A stretch of DNA of 64,000 bases from JACVRW01 sp034664085 (lineage in GTDB: Bacteria; Actinomycetota; Thermoleophilia; Solirubrobacterales; Thermoleophilaceae). Positions 57,210-64,000 of the stretch are shown in pieces. The translations under genes and the position numbers were made by a program. The notes beneath the pieces were generated by a model that was not told where the DNA came from, ran no database searches, and saw only the letters and a list, made by a program, of their open reading frames with translations. Position 1 is the first letter of the stretch. The number at the start of each line of letters is the position of its first letter. The stretch spans positions 1 to 64,000 of the forward strand of contig JAXDII010000100.1 of NCBI GenBank assembly GCA_034664085.1, given 5' to 3'.

Positions 57210-58231
57210 CAGGACGTGCCCTCCGCCGCCGCCGCGGCTTCGGCGTCCAGCTCGCGCCGGCGCTCGAACGCCTCCGGGTTCACGACGCCTTCCGGGGACC
57301 CGCCGCTCAGCACCTGGATCACCGCGTGCGTGGCCATGGTCACCATGTCGTCGATCGAGCCGGCGCTGAGCCCGCCGACGTGCGGGGACAGCACGACGTT
57401 GGGCATCTCGAGCAGGCGCGAGAACGCCGGCGGCTCGTCCTCGAAGACGTCGAGGCCGGCGGCGCGCAGCCGTCCGCCGGCGAGCGCCTCGGCCAGGCTC
57501 GTCTCCTCCACGAGGCCGCCCCGTGAGGTGTTCACCAGGATCGCCTCGGAGCGCATCAGCGACAACTCGCGCGCGCCGATCAGCTCCGTCGTCTGCTCGT
57601 TGAGCGGCGTATGGATCGACACGACGTCCGAGCGCGCGAGCAGGTCGTCGAGCTCGACGTTCGAGTCCGGCGGCAGCGTCGGGTCGCATACCAGCACCTC
57701 GACGCCGAAGCCGCGCAGGCGCCTGCCGACGGCTCGGCCGATCGTGCCGTAGCCGACGATCCCGACCGTCTTGCCGTGGAGGTGCCACGGGGTCAGCGGA
57801 CCGGCGCGGTTCCACTCCCCGCGGCGGACCGAGGCGTCGTGCTCGACCACGCGCCGGATCGTCGCGAGGATGAGCGCCAGCGCGTGGTCGGCGACCGTCT
57901 CCTCGTTGGCTCCCGGCGTGGTCGCGATCACCACGCCGGCCTCGGTGGCGGCGTCGATGTCGATCGAGTCGGTGCCGACGCCCGTGCGCGCGACGACGCG
58001 CAGCTGCGGCGCCGCCGCGAACACGGTCGCGTCGAACGGGTCCGTGCTCGCGATCGCGGCTACTGCGTCGCGCATGATCAGGCCTACCTCCGCGGGCGTC
58101 CTGGCGCCCAGCTTGGGCGCCAGCTCGATCGTGCAGCCCGCCTCCCGCAGGAGGCCGCCGGTCTTGGGGTCGTCGGGCCGGAAGGTCGGCCACGTGACCA
58201 CCACCGTGCCGGTCAGGGGCGCGCCCGTCAT
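57209..58231 (-). CDS. D-2-hydroxyacid dehydrogenase
   Basis: A 340-residue NAD-dependent dehydrogenase of the PGDH/formate-dehydrogenase superfamily. NAD loop GIVGYGTIGRAVGRRL, catalytic Arg in NTSRGGLVEE, Glu in DVFEDEPP and His in LSPHVGGLS are all in place. It interconverts a 2-hydroxyacid and a 2-oxoacid, logically feeding the ThDP enzyme encoded next. The ATG at 58231 follows an 89-bp gap after HyuB in which I see nothing recognisable. Confidence 0.9.
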   Translation of the reverse strand: MTGAPLTGTVVVTWPTFRPDDPKTGGLLREAGCTIELAPKLGARTPAEVGLIMRDAVAAIASTDPFDATVFAAAPQLRVVARTGVGTDSIDIDAATEAGVVIATTPGANEETVADHALALILATIRRVVEHDASVRRGEWNRAGPLTPWHLHGKTVGIVGYGTIGRAVGRRLRGFGVEVLVCDPTLPPDSNVELDDLLARSDVVSIHTPLNEQTTELIGARELSLMRSEAILVNTSRGGLVEETSLAEALAGGRLRAAGLDVFEDEPPAFSRLLEMPNVVLSPHVGGLSAGSIDDMVTMATHAVIQVLSGGSPEGVVNPEAFERRRELDAEAAAAAEGTS

Positions 58232-58320
58232 GGCCGCGCACCGGGCCGCTTCGGGCCATCGATTTCGTGTGTGATCGGCCCCGCTGCGCGGAGCGATTCG
58301 AGTACGTCGTCTTTCATGCG

Positions 58321-60126
58321 CTAGCCCGAAGCCCCGGCGCGCAGGCGCTCGGTCTCTTCCGCGTCGACCTCGTAGTGGGCCGCATCGGCGTCGACGCACC
58401 GCACTGCGACTCCGTACAGGTCGCGGGCCGCCTCGATGCTCACGAACTCGTCGATCACATCGTCGAGCACCCACTCGACGGGACGCGTCTTCGGGTCCTC
58501 CCAGCCGGCCCCGCCGGCGCCCCACACGCGGGTCACGTGACCGTGCCTGGTGGGGATGCCGCTGCGCATCACGCCCTCCTCGGCTTCTTCTGCGCCCTTC
58601 CAGTCGGTCGTGAGGCCCGAGCCCATCCCCGGCTGGCCACCGGCCCAGCCCCAGATCTCCGTGGTGCCGCGATTCCCGGTCATCGACAGGGTGCCGTCGC
58701 CGGCGGTGAGCTTGAACGCGCGGTCGATGCCGAGCGCACCGCGGTGTCTCCCGGCGCCCGCCGAGTCCTGGATGAACCCGTAGCGCGTGGTGATCATCGG
58801 GTAGAGGCGCTCCTGCACCTCGACCGGCTCGTTGCGCGTTCCGGACGCGAACAGCGACAGCGCCGTGTGGTTGTCCTTCTTGCCGGGACGGGCGCCGAAG
58901 CCGACCTCCTTCCAGATGTACATGACGAACTCGCTGGCGTGGCCCTCGCGGCCATCGGGGCCCGCCGCCACCATCGCGACCAGGTTGCCCGGGCACGCCA
59001 TCGAGCGCTCCGGCAGCATCTGGAGGTAGCACGCGAAGACCGCCGCGCACGTCACGTCGTACGACGTGGCGAAGGCGCCGGACAGCGGCCTCGGGAACTG
59101 CGCGCTCGTGATCAGCCCCGGCGGGTTGGTCACGTCGATCGCGTTGAAGACGCCCTCGTTCACGGGGACGTGCGGGAAGATCGCCTTGGTGGCGACCATC
59201 AGCGCCGACATCGTCACCGAGTGCGTCGAGTTGACCGCGCCGATCGCCTCAGGGGCGCTTCCGGTGAGGTCGTACGCCGCCCGGTCGCCCGCGATCGTGA
59301 CCTTCATCTTGATCGGTAGCCGCGTCTCGCGGTCGCCGCCCGGATCGAAGTCCACGGCGTCCTCCCACTCGTAGGTCCCGTCGGGGAGCTTCGTGAACTC
59401 CTCGCGCAGGAGCGCCTCCGAGTAGCGGATCAGCTCGTCCATCTCGTTCTTGATGAGATCGACGCCGTACTTGTCCATCAGCTCCTGGAGCCGCTGCTCG
59501 CCGGTGCGGCACGACGCGATCTGGGCGTACATGTCGCCCTGCGTCGTGTCCGGCACGCGGACGTTGCGCAGGATGAAGCGCATCACCTCGGTGTCCACCT
59601 CGCCCTCGCGGACGAAGTGCATCGGCGTGATGTAGAGCGCCTCGCCGTACGTGGACTGCGCCTCGGGCGCGAACGAGCCCGGCACCGGGCCGCCCATGTC
59701 CGACCAGTGCGCCGAGTTCTGGACGAAGGCGATCAGCTCGCCATCGCGGAACACGGGCATGATCGTCCGGACGTCCTGCGCGTGCGTGCCGCCCAGGAAG
59801 GGGTCGTTCATGATGAAGATGTCGCCCTGGTGGATCTCCTCGCGGCCGATCCACTCGATCATCGCCCGCACCGTGAACGGCGTGGTGCCGACGTGAGCGG
59901 GCAGGTCCTGGTTGCCCTCGGCCACCATGCGGCCGGTGGCGTCGCAGATCGCCGCGCTGAAGTCGCGGCCCTCGCTCACGACGAGCGAGTGGCTGACGCG
60001 CTCGAGCATCAGGCCCATCTCGTCGACGAGCCCCATGAACGCGTTGCGAAGCACCTCGAAGGTGATCGGATCGATGTCACCGGTGCCGACGTTCGTGCCG
60101 GCGGCCGCTGCTTGCGTGGTCGTCAC
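58321..60126 (-). CDS. Hydantoinase B/oxoprolinase family protein (HyuB), set 2
   Basis: A 601-residue HyuB. DPITFEVLRNAFMGLVDEMGLMLERVSHS, SEGRDFSAAICDATGRMVAEG, GDIFIMNDPFLGGTHAQD and the C-terminal GAGGAGWEDPKTRPVEWVLDDV are family hallmarks. It differs clearly from the set 1 HyuB, so the two pairs act on different substrates or are not recent duplicates. The GTG start overlaps the HyuA stop (GTGA). Confidence 0.92.
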   Translation of the reverse strand: MTTTQAAAAGTNVGTGDIDPITFEVLRNAFMGLVDEMGLMLERVSHSLVVSEGRDFSAAICDATGRMVAEGNQDLPAHVGTTPFTVRAMIEWIGREEIHQGDIFIMNDPFLGGTHAQDVRTIMPVFRDGELIAFVQNSAHWSDMGGPVPGSFAPEAQSTYGEALYITPMHFVREGEVDTEVMRFILRNVRVPDTTQGDMYAQIASCRTGEQRLQELMDKYGVDLIKNEMDELIRYSEALLREEFTKLPDGTYEWEDAVDFDPGGDRETRLPIKMKVTIAGDRAAYDLTGSAPEAIGAVNSTHSVTMSALMVATKAIFPHVPVNEGVFNAIDVTNPPGLITSAQFPRPLSGAFATSYDVTCAAVFACYLQMLPERSMACPGNLVAMVAAGPDGREGHASEFVMYIWKEVGFGARPGKKDNHTALSLFASGTRNEPVEVQERLYPMITTRYGFIQDSAGAGRHRGALGIDRAFKLTAGDGTLSMTGNRGTTEIWGWAGGQPGMGSGLTTDWKGAEEAEEGVMRSGIPTRHGHVTRVWGAGGAGWEDPKTRPVEWVLDDVIDEFVSIEAARDLYGVAVRCVDADAAHYEVDAEETERLRAGASG

Positions 60127-62180
60127 TCCGAGTGCTCCTTGTTGTTGTTGAAGGTGATGAGGATGTTGTTGACCTCGTCCACGCGGCCCGTCGCGTCCGG
60201 CGGGAGCACGATCGTGGTGTCGAGCCGCTCGACGATGCACGGGCCGGCGATCTCGTCGCCGACGCTCAGGGAGTTGCGGTCGATGACGCGCGTGTCCACC
60301 CAGCCGGTGCTCTCGAAGTGCACCTCGCGCCGGCGCTCGGGGAGCGGCGTGCGGTTGCTCTCCGCGTAGCGGAGCGCGGCGAGGTCGGGCTTGGCCCGCT
60401 CGCCGCGCGCCGTGACGCGCAGCGTCGAGGTCTCCACCGCCTGCTCCGGGTGGGCGTAGCTGTACTGGCGGCGATGCTCCTCGTGGAACTGGGCGATCGC
60501 GGCCGTCATCCCCGCTTCCGAGATCTCGGTCAGATCGACCGTCACCGAGTGGAGCTGGCCGACGTAGCGGATGTCCACCCCGAGCTCGACGGTGACCTCG
60601 TCCTCGGGCACCCCCTGGCGCACGAGGTTGCCGACGACGCGCTCCCGCATGCCGTCATAGACCTCGCGCATGTCGTCGTAGTCGATGTCGTCCTGACGGC
60701 GCACGTACGCCCAGGAGAAGTCGTCCAGCGGGTCGGAGAACAGCAGGCCCATCGCCGAGGTCACGCCCGGGAACGGCGGGACGATCACCTCGGGCATCTG
60801 CAGCTCGCGGGCCAGGTCGGCGGCGTGCAGCGAGCCCGCGCCGCCGAACGAGATCAGGCTGAACTCGCGCGGGTCGAAGCCGCGCTCGACCGTGACCGTG
60901 CGGACCGCCTTGGCCATGTTCGAGTTCGAGATCCTCAGGATGCCCTCGGCTGCCTCCTCGAGCGAGAGGCCGAGCGGATCGGCGATCCGCTCCTGGATCG
61001 CTGCCGCCGCCTTGTCGCGGTCGAGCTGCATCCGGCCGTCGAGGAAGAGGTCGTTCGAGACCCGGCCGAGCACGAGCTGCGCGTCCGTGTTCGTGGGCTC
61101 CACGCCGCCTTCGCCGTAACAGGCCGGGCCGGGCACGGCGCCCGCCGACTGCGGCCCGCTGCGCGGGTAGCCGGCGGGATCGAGCCATGCGATCGACCCG
61201 CCGCCGGCGCCGATCGACATCACGTCGACCGACGGGAAGCGGATCGGCATGCCCCACTCGAGGTCGAACTCGGTCGTGAGGTGCGCATGGCCGTCGCGCA
61301 CGAGCCCGACCTCGGTGCTCGTGCCGCCCATGTCGAAGCCCACGGCGTTGGCCCGGCCGGCCGACGAGGCCACCGCTGCCGCGGCGGTCACGCCCGCGGC
61401 GGGGCCGGAGTTCAGCGTCTTGACCGCCACGCCGGCCGCGTAGTCGGTCGTCATCGTGCCGCCGCCGTTGTGCATCACCAGCACGATGTCGGCGCCGTAG
61501 CCGGCCTCGAGCAGGCGGCTGTCGAGGCGCTCCATGTACTTGCGCAGGACCGGAGCGGCGTAGGCGTTCGCGACGGTCGTCGCAGTGCGCTCGAACTCGG
61601 GCGGCTCCGGCAGCACGTCGGTGGAGATCGAGACGTCGATCCCCGGGCACTCCTCGAGGACGATCTCGCGGATGCGGCGCTCGTGCGTCGGGTTGGTGTG
61701 CGAGTTGATCAGGCAGATCGCCACCGACTCCAGCTTGCGCGCGCTGATCTTGCGGGCGACGTCGCGCACCGACTCCTCGTCGAGCGCGATGATCACCTCG
61801 CCCTGGTAGTTCACGCGCTCCACCACCTCGAGGCGGTGGCGGCGGGGGATCATCGGAGCGGGCGGGTCCCAGAGGATGTCGTACAGGTCCTCGCGGTTGG
61901 CGCGCCGGATCTCCAGCACGTCGCGAAAGCCCTCGGTCGTCACGAGCGCCGATGGGGCCCCGCGCTTGGTGATCACGGCGTTGGTCGTGACCGTCGTGCC
62001 ATGGAAGAGCGTGTCCACGTCCGCCGGATCGATGCCGAGCGCCTGGAGGCCCTCCACCACGCCGATGTCGAAGGTCGGAGGAGTGGAGGGCACCTTCGCC
62101 ACTCGGGCCTCGCCCGTCTCGCTCACCGCAAAGAAGTCGGTGAAGGTTCCACCCGTGTCACACCCGGCGATCCAGCCCAC
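60123..62180 (-). CDS. Hydantoinase A/oxoprolinase family protein (HyuA), set 2
   Basis: A 685-residue ASKHA ATPase subunit. GCDTGGTFTDFFAVSETGE is the phosphate loop, FHGTTVTTNAVITKRGAPSALVTTEGFRDVLEIRR follows, and FDMGGTSTEVGLV is the second motif. With HyuB it forms an ATP-dependent N-methylhydantoinase, oxoprolinase or carboxylase-type enzyme. It sits 33 bp after the LIV-type ATPase gene, so importer and hydrolase are likely one transcript. Confidence 0.92.
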   Translation of the reverse strand: MGWIAGCDTGGTFTDFFAVSETGEARVAKVPSTPPTFDIGVVEGLQALGIDPADVDTLFHGTTVTTNAVITKRGAPSALVTTEGFRDVLEIRRANREDLYDILWDPPAPMIPRRHRLEVVERVNYQGEVIIALDEESVRDVARKISARKLESVAICLINSHTNPTHERRIREIVLEECPGIDVSISTDVLPEPPEFERTATTVANAYAAPVLRKYMERLDSRLLEAGYGADIVLVMHNGGGTMTTDYAAGVAVKTLNSGPAAGVTAAAAVASSAGRANAVGFDMGGTSTEVGLVRDGHAHLTTEFDLEWGMPIRFPSVDVMSIGAGGGSIAWLDPAGYPRSGPQSAGAVPGPACYGEGGVEPTNTDAQLVLGRVSNDLFLDGRMQLDRDKAAAAIQERIADPLGLSLEEAAEGILRISNSNMAKAVRTVTVERGFDPREFSLISFGGAGSLHAADLARELQMPEVIVPPFPGVTSAMGLLFSDPLDDFSWAYVRRQDDIDYDDMREVYDGMRERVVGNLVRQGVPEDEVTVELGVDIRYVGQLHSVTVDLTEISEAGMTAAIAQFHEEHRRQYSYAHPEQAVETSTLRVTARGERAKPDLAALRYAESNRTPLPERRREVHFESTGWVDTRVIDRNSLSVGDEIAGPCIVERLDTTIVLPPDATGRVDEVNNILITFNNNKEHSE

Positions 62181-62213
62181 AAATCCTCCAATCGTTATCC
62201 GTAACTTGAAACT

Positions 62214-62972
62214 TCATGACCCGAGGTAAGCGCTGATGACCGCGGGGTCGCGGCGTACCTCACTCGGCGCCCCGTGAGCGATCACGGCGCCCTCGTGCAG
62301 CACCAGGACCGAGTCGCAGGAGCGCATGATCAGCCCCACGTCGTGGTCCACGACGACTACGCCGCAGCCGTGCTCCGAGCGGATGCGCTGGAGCATCTCG
62401 CCCAGCTCCTGGGCCTCCCGGCCGTCGAGCCCCGCAGCCGGCTCGTCCAGCAGCACGAAGGCGGGCCGCTCGGCGAGCGCCCGCGCCAGCTCGGTTGCCC
62501 GGCGCAGGCCGTACGGCAGGTTCTCGACGAGCTGGTCGCCGTGCCTCTCCAGGCCCAGCTCGGCCATCACCTCGAGCGCGCGCTCGCGCGCGGCCCGAGC
62601 CGACAGCGAGGCGGTGGCCGCCACCCGCACGTTCTCGAACACCGTCATCCCGACGAACAGCCGCACGCTCTGGAACGTGCGTGCGATGCCCAGCCGGGCG
62701 ATGCGGTGTGGCGGCAGCCACCGCCAGCTGACGTCCTCGAGCTCGAACGACCCCGCGTCCGGCTTGACCACGCCCGTGATGGCGTTCAGCAGCGTGGTCT
62801 TGCCGGATCCGTTGGGGCCGATCAGCCCGAGTATCTCGCGCTGGCCGACGCTCATGTCGACGCCGGCCAGCGCGCGCACGTGACCGAACTCCTTGCCGAT
62901 CCCCGTAGCGACGAGTCGCTTGGGGGCCACTGAGGCATTCGTGCTTTCCATCTCGCCCAAGAGTCCGGTCAC
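62214..62972 (-). CDS. LIV-type ABC transporter ATPase (LivG-like)
   Basis: A 252-residue ATPase. Walker A GPNGSGKTT, RTFQSVRLFVGMTVFENV, signature LPYGLRR (a variant of LSGGQ seen in LivG proteins), Walker B VLLDEPAAGLD, and the C-terminal VISAYLGS are present. It belongs to a second LIV-type importer; its permeases and LivF are not in the window and probably lie beyond the right edge. GTG start at 62972 is 9 bp after the binding-protein stop; ATG at 62951 is an alternative. Confidence 0.9.
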   Translation of the reverse strand: MTGLLGEMESTNASVAPKRLVATGIGKEFGHVRALAGVDMSVGQREILGLIGPNGSGKTTLLNAITGVVKPDAGSFELEDVSWRWLPPHRIARLGIARTFQSVRLFVGMTVFENVRVAATASLSARAARERALEVMAELGLERHGDQLVENLPYGLRRATELARALAERPAFVLLDEPAAGLDGREAQELGEMLQRIRSEHGCGVVVVDHDVGLIMRSCDSVLVLHEGAVIAHGAPSEVRRDPAVISAYLGS

Positions 62973-62981
62973 GCGTCTCGG

Positions 62982-64000
62982 CTACGGCTGGAAGAGCTCT
63001 TCGGGGTAGAAGTACTCCACCAGCTCGAACTTCTCGCCGACCGGCTTCTCGACCGCGAACTCGGTGCGCGGGACGCGCTCCGAGCCCTTGTAGGTCCGGG
63101 TGCCGGTCACCACCTCGACGTCCTCGAGGTTGTCGAAGGCGTCGCGGACGGCCTTCGGCTCCGTGGAGCCGGCGCCCTCGACGGCCGCCTTGATCAGGTC
63201 GGCGGCGTCACCGCCGAGCCCGGCGAAGATGCTCTCCGGGCGCTTGCCGTACTCCTCCTGGTACGCCGCGTAGAACTCCTCCATCTGGGAGCCCTTTTCG
63301 GCGAAACCGAAGGCGAGGACGTACGCGTCGATCGAGTCGAACGCCTTGCCGGCCTGGAACAGGATCGGCGAGTCGCTGGCGTAGCTCATGATCGCCGTGC
63401 CCTTGAAGCCCTGGGCCGCCAGCTCGCGCAGCGCCACGACCGAGTCCGGGATGTTCATCATCAGGAAGACGATGTCCGGCGCCGGCTGCGTGTCGGCGAT
63501 CTGCGTCATCTGCGCCTTGTAGGTCGGCGCGTTGTACTTGTAGTTCGCCTCACCGACGATCTTGCCGCCCTTGTTCTCGAAGTGCGACTTCACCGTGCTG
63601 GCGAGCGTGTCGATGTACGCGATGTCCTTGGAACGCATCAGGAAGGCGGTCTCGTGCCCCTCCTTGAGCGCCCATTCGGCGATCGCCGAGCCCTCGGCGA
63701 ACGTGCCGGCGGTGTTGAGGAACTGGTAGTCCCCGACCGCGGCCGGGAAGGTTGCAGCGCCCGCGCAGGCACTCAGCGTGGGGATGCCCTCCTGCTGCCC
63801 GACCTGGCCGGCGGGGATGCCGACGTCCTGGTCGCACGGGTTGATCAGGAACTGAGCCCCCTCGCCGATCAGCTCGCGAGCCACCTCGGCGCCACGCGCC
63901 GGATCGCTCTTGCCGTCCTTGATCAGCAGCTCGACCTGGTGGCCGTCGACGCCGCCCTTGGCGTTGATCTGGTCGACGCGCAGCTCGAGTGCCTGCCGGA
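62982..64000 (-). CDS. LIV-type ABC transporter substrate-binding protein, 5' end beyond window
   Basis: A partial type I periplasmic-binding protein of at least 339 residues. The frame stays open from the stop to the window edge: RQALELRVDQINAKGGV, DGHQVELLIKDGKSD and RELIGEGAQFLINPCDQD are typical Peripla_BP_6 segments. The N-terminus and any signal peptide are outside. It is the receptor of the second LIV importer, in one operon with HyuAB set 2, the D-2-hydroxyacid dehydrogenase, ThDP enzyme and ALDH, so the importer probably brings in their substrate. Confidence 0.9.
   Translation of the reverse strand, partial: RQALELRVDQINAKGGVDGHQVELLIKDGKSDPARGAEVARELIGEGAQFLINPCDQDVGIPAGQVGQQEGIPTLSACAGAATFPAAVGDYQFLNTAGTFAEGSAIAEWALKEGHETAFLMRSKDIAYIDTLASTVKSHFENKGGKIVGEANYKYNAPTYKAQMTQIADTQPAPDIVFLMMNIPDSVVALRELAAQGFKGTAIMSYASDSPILFQAGKAFDSIDAYVLAFGFAEKGSQMEEFYAAYQEEYGKRPESIFAGLGGDAADLIKAAVEGAGSTEPKAVRDAFDNLEDVEVVTGTRTYKGSERVPRTEFAVEKPVGEKFELVEYFYPEELFQP

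Overview
The window is very GC-rich, densely coding DNA from a free-living heterotrophic bacterium. Operons are long, starts are often GTG or TTG, and stop/start overlaps (ATGA, GTGA) are almost universal. The families present (ROK, DeoR and FCD-GntR regulators, HyuA/HyuB pairs, actinobacterial-style Rieske and acyl-CoA modules, a fused LivM-LivG) fit a high-GC actinobacterium. Class Thermoleophilia (Solirubrobacter or Conexibacter relatives) is my best guess, but nothing in the window proves it. I see no rRNA, tRNA, CRISPR array, transposase or phage gene. No stretch longer than about 200 bp lacks a gene.

Layout. (1) 1-5650: sugar ABC importer (Tat-type lipoprotein binding protein, two permeases, the first codons of an ATPase) with a zinc alcohol dehydrogenase on the minus strand, divergent from a ROK regulator. 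(2) 5653-15872, minus: a ten-gene sugar or polyol operon with a DeoR repressor, an RbsABC-type importer, a xylose-isomerase-like barrel enzyme, a split Tm-1 pair (UPF0261 plus TIM barrel), a cupin, and a GMC oxidoreductase with its Gdh3-like small subunit. A GntR/UTRA regulator diverges from it. (3) 16726-21763: CaiB CoA-transferase, CitE-like lyase, MaoC hydratase, acyl-CoA dehydrogenase and an MFS carrier, the gene set expected for an itaconate/mesaconate-type C5 acid. The caiB start lies in a tandem 57-bp repeat. (4) 21961-29157: two convergent operons with an alpha/beta hydrolase, luciferase-like monooxygenase, Asp/Glu-racemase-fold protein, FMN reductase and aldo/keto reductase facing an aldehyde dehydrogenase, FCD-GntR regulator and cysteine hydrolase (amidase). 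(5) 29226-35219: a divergent RibBA paralogue, a PhtD-like protein and three thiamine-diphosphate E1-type proteins. (6) 35207-39838: a branched-chain-amino-acid-type ABC importer. (7) 39973-44865: TetR, an EamA carrier, a GGDEF/HD-GYP signalling protein, a second FCD-GntR and a small membrane protein. (8) 44869-51614, minus: HyuA, HyuB, Rieske oxygenase beta and alpha, a 79-residue protein and a luciferase-domain protein. (9) 51699-54059: YdcZ-type carrier, SDR and a methyltransferase. (10) 54067-64000, minus: a second LIV-type importer (binding protein cut by the window end), a second HyuA/HyuB pair, D-2-hydroxyacid dehydrogenase, a ThDP enzyme and an aldehyde dehydrogenase.

How they may work together. 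Regions 4 to 9 look like one catabolic island for a nitrogen-containing, probably heterocyclic or aromatic, compound. Import would be by the LIV system. Oxygenation or ring opening would be by the luciferase-like and Rieske enzymes. Aldehyde oxidation, amide hydrolysis and ATP-dependent HyuAB-type hydrolysis or carboxylation would follow, with further steps by ThDP enzymes. The main support for treating them as one unit is an AT-rich sequence close to TAGTATATC(A/T). It lies within about 100 bp of the start codons of roughly nine transcription units between 21.9 and 53.2 kb, including one of two closely similar FCD-GntR regulators. I could not identify the substrate.
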